From Dipetalonema caudispina (taxonomy: Eukaryota > Nematoda > Chromadorea > Rhabditida > Onchocercidae), in NCBI GenBank assembly GCA_013365325.1, contig JABVXV010000638.1, positions 1 to 19,398 of the forward strand: 19,398 nucleotides of DNA, given 5' to 3'. The first letter of the stretch is position 1, and the number at the start of each line of letters is the position of its first letter. The translations under genes were made by a program, and so were the position numbers. Shown here in pieces: positions 1 through 10,362 of this stretch. Under the pieces are notes generated by a model. It made no database searches and had not been told where the DNA came from. It saw only the letters and a list, made by a program, of their open reading frames with translations.

Positions 1-120
<120 letters not shown>

Positions 121-257
121 TTATTATCATTAAGAAATATCACTTTCTATACTTTTCAATATATGGCTACCATCTATTGTTGATTATAATATTTTTTATT
201 TAATTTTAAACTATTAATACTTTCATACAAGACATTATTTCTTTTTGCAAAATTTAG

Positions 258-3200
258 GAAAAAAAATATATAAATCTTTGAAAACAAAAAGGATTAAATC
301 TTTTAAGAAAAAGTCAAATGTCGTCAAGGGAAATGCTTCAGCACGACAGAATACAGCTAATGAAAGTGAGGAATTTAAGAAACTATTGAAATCTTATACA
401 GAAGCAAAAAATTCACTACAAGCTTCTCTCGTATGTTAACTTTTTCCATCATCAAAATTTCATTACTTAATTACTACTTCATATTTAAAATGGTTGATGG
501 AAAATAATGTTATTCTCTCCATCCTATTTTTAGAAAGCAAATAAAAAAAAAAAATTATAGCTTTTTTCAATTTAAATTATCTGATTCGATAGATTCTTCC
601 TTCTGATTGTACAATGCCTATAGTATTTAGCATTTAATTTAAACAGATTTAAACATGACAAATGGAACATTTTCATTCAATACATTTACTACCAGTATAT
701 AGCAAATTTTTTCTTATGTAGATCGAAAATTCTCGGGAAAGATATGAGTATAAGTGTTGAAAAATACTTATCCATTAATAATTTAAGGCTAAACTTGAAT
801 GTAGTACCATTGATACAACGGTCTAATTTACTACATGGTCAGATATAGTTTTATCACAGAAGGAAAGTTTAAGCCTAAGTATGTTATTATGAGCAAAGAA
901 ATTTGAATTCAATTTAAATGATGCCAAACTTGAATTTACCGCTTTCATGAAGTAAAATTAAATCTGAATTCATAACCAGAAGAAAGATTAGATTTGAATT
1001 TAATTCCATTACAAGAATTGGGGCTGTGCATTTATCACTTATATGAAAAGTAAAGAATAAATCTTATCAATGACGAGGTTAATGATAAATCTACTACTTG
1101 TCGAAAGTTCAAGCATTGACATTTCCTCATGCCCAGGTCAACTTTAAATTTTAAGGACAGCTTGTCTTGCTTTTAATTTTCCTTCTTGTACTTTCGCGAA
1201 ATCTTTTGCTGAGAGTATAATTTGTTTAAAGGAAGTCAAAAGCTAACATACTTCACTAAAAGCTATGCAATTTAATTGTCTGCTGATCTGATAAATGAAT
1301 TAATTAAACGAAGTAGTTTAAAAAGGGCTGATTCGAAGTCATTAAGGTTTTTCGAAAAAATCATTACATATAACCACCATATCCGACATGCAAATTACAT
1401 AGCTATCACGAAATATGATGCAAATTGTAATAGTTTAATTTGACTCTCTTAATAGTTCTGGCTATAGCCATACACGAAAATGAGAGAAAGAAATATCCAT
1501 TTAGTAGATGGCACTTTTCTTTTTTTTTTTTTTTTCTGGATAAAGCCAAGCACTAACTAACCTAATGGATAACCTTGAAGAGATTAATAATTAATCTAAA
1601 TTCATAATTGGTATAAGAAAAAATGGGAAAAGTATTAGGATGATATCGAATAATATCGGTAATCATAGAAAAAGGAAATATAAAATAAAAGAGTAAGAGG
1701 AATTCAATGAAAGATTTGAAGAATTACTGGAAATCTTCGAAGCATGCAAATTTCGGAAACGATTTAAAGTATGTAGCAAATATGTGGAAAGATATAAACC
1801 AATGATCAATGTGATTGTAGTATGAATGTTTTGTAATAGATATATTAAATGGTTTTATATAGGTTGAATTAAGAATTAATTAAAATTATGACACTTTTTA
1901 CAGGTAATAATCATAAATTATTGCAGCAAAAATTAAATGACAATTTGGAATCTGGTTTAAATAATGAAAAAAAAACATTGAGCAGGTATTTCAATTTAAT
2001 ACTAGAGCAATTAAATGACTTATTTGAATTAGGAATATTTACATAGTAGATAATTTAATAATCAATTATTATTATTAATAAAATTAATTAATATGTGAAG
2101 AATTTTTTTATACATTTCAAATGGTACTATTAATTGAATTAAAAACATTTCAGAACATTTTTAATTCGATTAATAGTACTGTTTAAAGTGTGTAAAATTA
2201 CAATATTTGCATTTTCCAATACATTTTTTTTTTTTTTTTTTAAATATTATCAAAACGGTACGACGATTTGTCTTTTTCTTTTAACAAAATTTTTAATCAT
2301 TCAAAAAATTCTTCCATTAATTTGTTCTTCTTAAATTCTAAATGTTAGTTAAATGATGCAAGAAACGATTCATCGATCACATCAAATAAAAATGTTATCA
2401 TTAGTATGACATTTCGAATGGAAACAACAACGCCCGATGAATTGACAATATCAGTCGAAAATAACGATCAAAAACTGAATATGGAAAATAATTTGCTCCA
2501 AAAAGAGTAATATTTTATTTCTTTTATATTTATTACATAAAATTTTACTTTGAAAATTTGTTAACGTTTTTACATATAGAAATTTTTAGCTCATTAATAC
2601 ATTAATCATAATCATATATTCATTATGCTTAATATATTTATAAGCTAAAAAGTACAATAATTAACAAACATTTCATCAAACTATTTGATAATTCGATATT
2701 TTGTTTAGAAAGCTTACATAAATGATAGGTTAAAGATGTATTGCATGATTAAATGAATAAATGATTAATACAATTTAAAGTAATGTTAAACTACCTTTTT
2801 AAAGGTTTAAACTTTTTTTTTTTTGAAATATTTCAAAGTAAAAATTGATAAAAATTTATGATTAGTTATTTTAATTTTATCAATAATTTTTGTGCATATC
2901 ATAAATGGATCAAAATCGATTAAAATGATTGATAGTTTGCATTTGCAAACTTTGAATTAGCACAGGAAATTACGAAATTAACATGAATAAGTTTTTGTAC
3001 AACACAATATCGAATAATTAATTAAAATTTAACAATGACATGAGATTTATAATATTTTAAATTAAATACTTTTCCTTATGTCTAAATGTTGAGTTTTCGA
3101 AGAGTAATATGATATATGATTTATAGCAATTCAATAATGCTTAAAAAAAAAAAAAAACGATGGTATGTATAAAGGAGCAAAAAGTGAAAAAATTTTTTGA

Positions 3201-4361
3201 TAGGATATTTGTCATCAACAGCAGCTTCAATCACTTTTTAAAACTCTTTTAGTTTTCGACGTTTTACTCTCTTTCTCTCTTTCTCCTCCTCTCTCTCTCT
3301 CTCTCCCTCTCATTAGTCTTTTTAAACAAACATTTTGTTGTATGTAAACTGTCGATTTCAGCCACAAAAAGGACGAAATATTTCTGCCTGTCTTTTTTTT
3401 TCGTCCATTTTATTCCCAGTAGCAACTTAAAATTAAAATTTAAAACCTACAAAATAGCTTCTTTAAAAAAAAAAAAAAAAAAAAATGCTGAGATGCTCAA
3501 GATTTATTTAAAATCAAATATGAACATAATTTGCTAAAAAAAAAATTTAACCATATTAATTTTTGTTTACACCAAAATTTTTTTAGAAAAAAATTTCAAG
3601 AAAGTTTCAAATAATGGTTTTAAAAAAAGTCCACCTAATTATTTCATTTTAATTGGAGATACTTGAAAAAAGCAACCAATAATTAGGTTAATAAAAAAAG
3701 CATTTTTAAAGAATTAGTTCAAATTTAATTTTTTTCGCAACAACTTCAGCAAGACAATTAATAATTTCTGATAAATTTTGCCAACAATCTTTTTTTTTTC
3801 CGATTAATCTTAATTTTTAATTTGGAAAAATATTTATTTTATAACTTTCTTCTTTTAAATTTCATTACAGTACTACGTTACCGTCACCGGATGAAATCGA
3901 ATCTATGCCTAATTTGCAACGGATTGATAATATAACCATTGGTTTGCTATTTGGAATTAGTATCATCGCATTCTTAATTATTATTATTAATTGTTTTACA
4001 TTTCGTATTTATTTGAAAGAACGTAAAGGTATAATTTCCATTTTTCGTTTACTTCTTTATTTTTTTTTGGGTCAAAATTTAAGAAAAAAAAAAAATTTTA
4101 GAAATTTATAGAAAAGAATGAAAAATAGAATATATTTATTTATTTTTTTTTTCTAAGATATATTTTATAAGATTATTGCTAAAAATTATATTATAATCAT
4201 AAGAATAATCTATAAATTTTTTAAAAATGATAAATAAAAAAAAATATCATATAGATGATCGAGGTGATATCACTGAATCATCCAGTAGTAGGACAGCATA
4301 TCGATATCGTGGTGGTTGTTCGCCTCCTTTTGCTTACCAATATTATGATGACAATATTTAA
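258..4361 (+). CDS. Single-pass membrane protein, function unknown (5' partial, spliced)
   Basis: I do not recognise this protein. Spliced exons are 258-430, 1927-1985, 2363-2506, 3871-4028 and 4255-4361 (TAA at 4359-4361). Phases close at every junction and give about 213 residues. No start codon is visible, so the 5' end lies left of the window. The first visible 60 residues are Lys-rich (for example KKIYKSLKTKR). A polar Asn/Ser/Thr-rich middle follows, and then an acidic stretch (SPDEIES). One strong membrane segment lies at about residues 147-170 (LLFGISIIAFLIIII core), followed at once by basic FRIYLKERK and a 43-residue tail ending in QYYDDNI. The positive-inside rule suggests an outside N-terminus and a cytosolic tail, but the basic N-terminal part makes this uncertain. 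Acceptors 1926 and 2362 were chosen because stronger-looking nearby acceptors (1903, 2349) break the frame. An extra exon of 3n+1 bases between 431 and 1903 would allow 1904 to be used instead. Confidence 0.72.
431..1926 (+). other. Large intron of the left membrane-protein gene
   Basis: This 1.5 kb stretch begins with donor GTATGT at 431 and ends with acceptor TTGCAG at 1926. Within it are degenerate TTGAATT-type repeats (about 791-1002), a poly-T run near 1520 and three ATGCAAAT octamers (1388, 1418, 1744). I see no exon here that I can defend, though a short one cannot be excluded. Confidence 0.5.
791..1002 (+). repeat. Degenerate TTGAATT-centred repeats
   Basis: Units close to AAAYTTGAATTYA begin at about 791, 899, 926, 960 and 990. 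The last four are spaced 27, 34 and 30 bases apart, and several are followed by CC about seven bases later. The units are imperfect, and in AT-rich DNA part of the similarity may be chance. Confidence 0.4.
2106..2197 (+). ncRNA. Long near-perfect intronic hairpin, candidate pre-miRNA or foldback element
   Basis: Bases 2106-2145 pair with 2158-2197 around a 12-base loop. Of 40 positions only 2118/2185 fails to pair. Five positions (2111/2192, 2115/2188, 2122/2181, 2123/2180, 2135/2168) are G-U on the plus strand and would be A-C mismatches on the minus strand. The hairpin sits inside the 1986-2362 intron, in sense orientation with the host gene. The size and loop fit a pre-miRNA. A small palindromic MITE fossil is the alternative. 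No mature arm can be assigned from sequence alone. Confidence 0.5.
2507..3870 (+). other. Large AT-rich intron of the left gene
   Basis: The intron runs from donor GTAATA at 2507 to acceptor TTACAG at 3870. It holds several long A and T runs (about 2813, 3143, 3466) and a CT-rich tract at about 3268-3312. No coding exon was seen on either strand. Confidence 0.6.
3268..3312 (+). repeat. CT-rich polypyrimidine microsatellite
   Basis: A run of CTCTTT and CT dinucleotides covers about 45 bases within the intron upstream of the membrane-segment exon. It is a simple repeat and lies too far from the acceptor at 3870 to be its polypyrimidine tract. Confidence 0.75.
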
Positions 4362-5027
4362 GATGAAAATTATTTGACTATTTTGATTTTAATTTATGCT
4401 ACTACAAATAAATGTAAACAATATCATTCAATGATTCTTCTTTATATGATATCATTTGAATTTTCCTACCGTTACTTTCAATAATTTTTTGCTAAGTTCA
4501 ATTCATACGATAACATTTATTGTTTAATTTTAATTTTCTTTTGCTGATATAAATTTTCATGCTAGCATAGAATTCATAATTGTAGTTCAGTAATTTAATG
4601 ATAAGATTTATATAAAAAGTTAATTATCATTCTTTGGAAATTATATTTTGATATAATTAATGAATGGTTGATTTTCATGGAATTCGTAATCAAAAATGAA
4701 AAAAAAAAAAAGAACTGAATGAAAATTTTGCCTTCTTTTTTTTTCTAAAATGCCAAAATAAACAAATAATTTTAAATTACAATTGATAAATAGCAGAATA
4801 GCATAAATAAAATTGATTAAATGCTTTCAAATATCGAAGTAATAGAAATGGAATTAATCAAATGCTTTTAAAATCGAAATAACATCATCATTTGAAATGA
4901 TCCATACTAGGAATTTTTAAAATATGATGAAAAAAAGGTATAAGAAGTGGAATTTTTTGTGCTTTTAGAAGTTAGACAAAACTTTTCTGATTCATTTAAA
5001 TTTAAATTTAAATATGCAATATTTGTT
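4362..5027. other. Convergent intergenic region (3' ends of both flanking genes)
   Basis: This gap separates the TAA of the plus-strand membrane gene from the TGA of the minus-strand ACBP gene. AATAAA at 4407-4412 is a plausible polyadenylation signal for the left gene, about 50 bases after its stop. A minus-strand AATAAA (TTTATT) lies near 4517, far downstream of ACBP. Two diverged copies of a TTAAATGCTTT-type segment occur near 4815 and 4857, and an ATTTAA tandem run lies near 4994-5013. No gene was seen. Confidence 0.6.
4407..4412 (+). terminator. Candidate polyadenylation signal (AATAAA) of the left gene
   Basis: A canonical AATAAA lies 46 bases after the stop codon. The motif is common by chance in DNA this AT-rich, so the position is the main support. 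Confidence 0.4.
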
Positions 5028-7943
5028 TCATTCATCCCACATTCCATCTTCAATTTCTTTCTGTCGTTTCAATGCATCTCGTTCTCTGCAATCATATAAA
5101 AGTATTAATAATGATAGCAAAATTTTTAATTTCCCACCAATTATTAATTCAACAATTAATATCTTAATTAATGAATTAATGAATCAATAATATACTGAAT
5201 TATTTTTTTATGCCAATATCATATGATTTTATACCTTCTAATATTTTAACAAATTAATAGTTAATAATAATAATTTAACAGTACCTAGAATGAAATTTTT
5301 GTGTCAATATTTTGCTATAGTGTATGTTTTAGCATTTTAACGGATCAACAATTCATTAATTAATGAATTAATTTTTTCTATTAATATTTCGCAACATCTA
5401 CATCTTCTAATATTTTAACGAATTAATAATCAATGAAATTATTTTGTATTAATATTTATTAATGTTATACCTTCTTTCACGTTTTGCTTGTTCCATGAAT
5501 TTTTGAAATTGCTCCATTTCTTCTTCCGGTATCCAAGCATTTTTATCCGGAACTCGTGGATCTAATTCATCTTTCCAATCATTTACAAGTTCATCCAATT
5601 TTTTTTCTATTTCATTTATTCGTTCCACATATAAACGCATTGCATCATCTTTTGATAAGCATGAAATAAAAATACATAATAAAAAGTCTGATTGATAATT
5701 TATTGAGATGAAAAAAAAAAAAAAAATAATTAAAAAAAAGAGATTGCTGAAATGACTTTTAAAAAGTATTGTAAATCGAAATTTGAAAAATTTTTAAATT
5801 CTAGTCAAGTTTTTCCCTCAAAAATTTAGTCAAATTAAGATATAAGATCGGATAACTTTAAATATACCAATTATATTAACTAACCTTTGCACTTATTCCA
5901 TGCATGCCATTTCCGATTTCCCTTAATCCATGACCACATATATGAAGTTTCATTTGGATCACGATAATTCATTTCTGTAATAATGTCATGAATAAAATTG
6001 CTAAAATTTTCAAAAAATTTAAATTATTTCGCAAAAATTTTAAAAAATCTAATTGAAATCTTCAACTGATCCAATTTTTTCCTAAAATAACAAATTAATA
6101 TTTGCTGAAAAAATAAAATGAAATTTAAAAACATTATATGTAACTGATAAATCTTACGTAAGTGCAAAGAATAGCATTAATTTGATAAAAGTAAAGTAAT
6201 TAGTAATCAATGATAGATTAAAATAAATAACGAAATTTTTCTTATCCTTTTATATATGTAAACCATAAGATGAAAAATTTAAAAAAAAAAAAAAAAAAAA
6301 ACACGGAAATAAAATTTTTCTTTTTCAAATCCCATAATATTTGTATATATGCATATTATATCAGAACGGCTTATTTGAACAGCTTATTTCACCTAATTCA
6401 AATTTAATTATTTGCTGAAAGAAAATAGTAATATTATCATCATACTTGGTACATTAATATCACCAACGATAGCTTGTTGATATAATCCAAATAAATCATA
6501 TGTATGTTCGTCGAATTTAATCAGTAATTCATATTCATTTTTTAATTTTTGCCTTTGATCAAAACGTGCACGCATTTTTTTGTATTTTATGACAGCATCA
6601 TAAAATTCCTAAATGAAATGATTATTTATTAGAAATTTAAAAGCTATTATTACTATCATTATTATTATAAATTACTGTTATTTATTATTATTATCAATAA
6701 TCTATGTTAAAATATCGAGTAATAAATCTATCCTATCATTAATGAATTATATCAATTAATACTTTGAATAATCTAATAACTTAAGATTTATTTACCCTAT
6801 AAGTTTATAATTTTATCAAAATTAAACAAACAAATTCTGAAAAATTATACTCCCATTATGTGTAATCGTCGATTGTTTTCATCCAATTTCGCAATTATCC
6901 AAATTATCATTTAAATAAAGCATATGGATGAATAATTTTCAATTAAACACTTGCGGACTTTATATTGACTCCAATTTTAAAATGAAATTTTTAAAAACTA
7001 AATCTTGAATTTCTTAATGCAATTCCAACATTACCACGAATTTACATTTATTTTAAATTTATAATTTTAAATTCTTGTAATTACAATTTAATACAGCATT
7101 CGTTCACCTTTTATTTAAAATATATATTTATGTAAGAAAGATATTTATATATAATGTTTAGATTTACAAAATAAAGACAACAAACCTCTCTCATAGCGTA
7201 AACGACTAGCACAATATAAAGGAAATTGTGAAACGAAACGATTTAAATACTTCAATAATTAGGTCCACTTTGTAAAATAGTAAACGAAATTGAGCATATT
7301 AAAAACGAAGTGAGATAAAATGAATTCTCGGAAATTATTTGCTAGAATGAATCATACTGTTTATATTGCATACATTTTAAAGAATCTTACCTCGATGAAG
7401 CAAAAACGGAAATTTTAGAATTTATCATAAACTTCATATGCAGCGTCATCCATGTTTACGAGAGATACCAACATGAAGAGAAGAAAAAATTTCACAAACA
7501 GAAGTTCTTTTTTCACTTTATAAGTGCGGAAATGAGGAATAATACGTCGAAATCATTTATTTTCGATTTTAAAAAGCAAACGAATAAATACACAGTATTA
7601 CCAATGCATCAAAATAAACAAAAATCAATAAACTTATTAATCAAATTACTATAGAGTTTCGAAGTCCTTTCTACTTCATTCAGTGCTCCAGAATCAAAGA
7701 TTTAATATTATTATCACCCGCACCTGTCACTCACAACAGTCTAATTAGCATAAAGATTAAATTAAATGGATAAACGGTCAATAGTGTGAGCATAATGTGA
7801 GAATAATTCGGAAGACTTGTGACCAGAACTGAGTTCAGAAACCAACAGAGAAGGCCATTCATTTTGAGGAAAATTATAAAATATTTAACTTTGTTTAAAT
7901 TAAAACTTACTGGAACAAAGAATCGAAATGTTTCAGGATCCAT
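5028..7943 (-). CDS. Acyl-CoA-binding (ACBP) domain protein
   Basis: Spliced minus-strand exons are 7911-7943 (ATG at 7943), 6446-6608, 5885-5974, 5471-5648 and 5028-5085 (TGA at 5030-5028). They total 522 bases, or 173 residues, and phases close throughout. The ACBP fold covers about residues 10-105. It includes LFGLYQQAIVGDIN (helix 2, acyl-CoA site), then RKWHAWNKCK (the family's K-W-x-A-W core) and DDAMRLYVERI (helix 4 with its conserved Tyr). Such domains bind long-chain acyl-CoA esters and buffer or deliver them for lipid metabolism. The lysine usual in the helix-2 Y-K-Q motif is Gln here, and the loop before KWHAW is longer than in classical 86-residue ACBPs. A charged, probably helical C-terminal extension (EEEMEQF to GMWDE) carries no recognisable ankyrin or enzyme domain. 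The first exon (MDPETFRFFVP) is supported only by its start, donor and phase, and is the least certain part. Confidence 0.82.
5235..5428. repeat. Diverged duplication inside an ACBP intron
   Basis: A 25-base segment beginning CTTCTAATATTTTAAC occurs at 5235 and again at 5404 with one mismatch, 169 bases apart. Between the copies, 5350-5369 is a perfect 20-base palindrome of ATTAAT type. This is probably an old local duplication. Confidence 0.55.
6609..7910 (-). other. Long first intron of the ACBP gene
   Basis: This 1.3 kb region lies between donor GTAAGT (7910) and acceptor TTTAG (6609). Apart from a consensus-like donor GAG|GTAAGA near 7391, it holds nothing I can assign. Its right part is visibly less AT-rich than the introns further left. 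An alternative 5' exon cannot be ruled out. Confidence 0.45.
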
Positions 7944-8303
7944 ATGATGAACACCGACAAACAAGTCATTTGACTTTTATCATTTGAGAGACAAACAGAG
8001 ATTACTTTTACAGTTTTGCAGGCTAGTCTCTTTGCGATAATATTCAAGCCATTAGCTGATTTAATAGAAAAAGCTCAACTATAATGGATAACTACATAAA
8101 CTTCAAACTAACTGAACTGCCGTGTTTCCTACTTTGATTATTTTCCCATCCACATCAAAAGAAATTTGACATAAATCAAAATTCAAGTGTTTAAAAGTCT
8201 GCAAAAGTAAACAGTGAGGGTACAGAAAGGGAAAAATACAAGCTTTGAAATAGATTGATTCTGGGGTTCAAACAATAATATCACCTTTGTCAAGAAAACA
8301 AGT
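7944..8303 (-). other. Gap between ARPC3 and ACBP, possible intercistronic spacer
   Basis: The 360 bases lie between the ARPC3 stop and the ACBP start, both on the minus strand. A weak candidate trans-splice acceptor (AAAAG, at 7974-7975) lies about 30 bases before the ACBP ATG. No open frame of note is present. Confidence 0.45.
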
Positions 8304-10318
8304 TTACAAAACAATACCGGGACTAACCAAGCCCTTGTCCATAAAACGTCTTCGAGCGAAACACATCCACCACTGTAACGAAACTTAGAAAGTATAATAG
8401 CAATATTTCATGACAAAAATGTTAAGGTGCTATTCCGCTGTCTTGCGATTTCAATAATCATGAAGTTTTCAAACATGGAATTCAATTTCGAGGACTTCAA
8501 AACCATTTAATTGATTTTGAGGACTCAAAACGACCTGGATATACAAGGAAAAATCAGTGAATTTGTCAAATTCTATCGACTATTTCTTCCTTCGACAAAA
8601 TTTATGAGGCCTGACAGAAAATAACTTACTTTGTTTGGCCTTTCACTATTCGCCTCAAAAACATGTTCTAATAAACGTGTTCCTAATTCCTGTCTCAGTT
8701 GCAGGAGATATGAACGCATAACATCTGAAAGATCAGATCGGCTAGCAAGTCAAAAAAACAGAGTAAAAAGCTTGAAGTGTGAACGAGGATAACGAGTTTT
8801 TTGAAATCCATTGTTCAAGAATCAAGGTAGGCTTGTCTCAAACAAAAACTTGATCAGCTAACATTATAAATTATCCAATAAATATTCGGTTCTTATTAAA
8901 TTATATTTTCGACCGACGTGCTAATTCACTGAAAATTCACCAGTTGCAGATAAAAATGACCTAAAATGAGCAACTGGATTTTAAAACTGACTACTGATAG
9001 ACTCACCTTCTTCATTTCGGTTTGCAGGAGCCTTGTACATACTGTTCAGTGGAAAAGCTGCTTCTCCAGGTATTGGAAGGTGATGACTTAGTGCCAAAAC
9101 CGATAAATCTTTTATTGCTTGCGATCTACTTGAGCTCTGAAAAGCATATATTTCGAGCCTATTGTATGAATACCTAACAGCGATAAAAAGACACGGAAAG
9201 AGAAGTTATTGGAAATTAGAAGCGATGTTAAAAGATTTTCCAGTTATTTCCAAATAGAATAACCACACTAAACTCCTTTTAAAGAAATTAACTATGAAAT
9301 GCCTAATTTTGCATTTCAGTATACCATCACGTTAAAAGACATTGGAAAATTTCAATGCTTGCAATATTAATCAATAAAGATATTACTAAAAAATATAATT
9401 ATTAAGATCTTAACTTGAATACATCGCATAACAGGTTGCATGGAATTGGTATAAACTAAAGTAATACAACAAACAGTAATAGTTCCGTTTAATTAATTCC
9501 AAAAGCCTTTGAAAACTACCTATGAACAGTAGCTTGTTAGAAAATATACCTTTTGCAGCTTTCTTAGACATTCTGAAATGTACAATGTCAGATAGATGAG
9601 TGTTCGGTCAGCAGGGCCTTTAATTTCGAATTCGCGGAAGAAAATATTCGGTTTGAAATAAACGAGAGCTTCATCAATTATATCTTCACCATCATCTAAA
9701 ACAACTGGTTTAAATGATTTGTACACATCTTTTCAGACTTTCCAACTCCGACATGTTTATGCAACACTGTTTTCTGAAGCAACATTGTTGCAATGAGAGT
9801 ACGGTCACCATCAATCATTTACACCAGAATCAGATATCAAACAAGAGAATTTTTTGAAATTATTGATAATTTGCTAAGCTTTTAAGCAGTTACACTACAA
9901 CTAAACGACGAATAAAATATGTTGCTGACTTACTAGGATAAATTGACTTTATGCTTAACAAACGAAATATAGCAATAAGGCTAAACTGTTTATTTATCAA
10001 AGGATATAAGTGTATTGTTCGTTAACTTACCAGTTCGTGGAGCTGGTCCTTTAACATTTGATCGTATCGGAAGAATTGCCATATTTCCAACAACCATTGT
10101 AACATCAGTAAACTTTGAATGATATGCCTTAAAGATGACGTCATAAAAAATAACGGTCCTTTTACAACACCTTTTACAACAAAAAGGTTACTTCTCAGCA
10201 CAAAACCAGAAGTTCATCATCTTAGAGTAACATAAGTTAGATCAATAAAGAGCTGATTCTTTTCGAAAAGTTAGTAGCTTAAAATGTAAATAAAAAAAAC
10301 TGGAAGACTTACCGGCAT
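8304..10318 (-). CDS. arx-5: Actin-related protein 2/3 complex subunit 3 (ARPC3, p21)
   Basis: Spliced minus-strand exons are 10313-10318, 10031-10127, 9550-9695, 9007-9136, 8630-8724 and 8304-8372 (TAA at 8306-8304). They encode a complete 180-residue protein, against about 178 in other animals. ARPC3 is a structural subunit of the seven-member Arp2/3 complex, which nucleates branched actin filaments. Family landmarks appear in order: MPAYHSKF at the N-terminus, [26 protein letters not shown], then [20 protein letters not shown], which is nearly invariant in the family. [26 protein letters not shown] and the C-terminal [11 protein letters not shown] follow. The first coding exon holds only ATG CCG, so the start is set by the MP-AYHS junction. 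A candidate SL acceptor lies 42 bases upstream of the ATG. No break or missing key segment was seen. The C-terminus ends GLVSPGIVL, slightly unlike the usual Gly/Pro-rich end. Confidence 0.96.
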
Positions 10319-10359
10319 CTTCTGCCGCTCTAATTTCCAGAACCCTGCTCGCACTCTCG

Positions 10360-10362
10360 TCT
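10360..10362 (-). promoter_or_regulatory. Candidate trans-splice acceptor of ARPC3
   Basis: On the minus strand AAATTTTAG ends at 10361, and the mRNA would begin at 10360, leaving a 42-base leader before the ATG at 10318. No intron donor partner is visible upstream, which fits spliced-leader addition in a nematode. A normal intron with a non-coding first exon is the alternative. Confidence 0.45.

Noticed and set aside
1388..1751. Three ATGCAAAT octamers as POU-factor sites
   Set aside because: The motif is expected often in DNA this AT-rich, and the copies sit in an intron without other support.
1904..1985. Use of the strong TTTTTACAG acceptor at 1903 for the left gene
   Set aside because: From the phase-0 donor at 430 it reads into a stop; the weaker acceptor at 1926 keeps the frame. 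It would be valid only if an unseen exon lies upstream.
3466..3485. Poly-A run as the tail of a retroposed element
   Set aside because: No target-site duplication or upstream element body is visible; A and T runs of this length are common throughout the window.
7385..7450. Possible extra ACBP exon with a good GAG|GTAAGA donor and ATGs
   Set aside because: The ATG frames either stop within a few codons or join the next exon in a phase that hits a stop at once. It could at most be a non-coding alternative exon.
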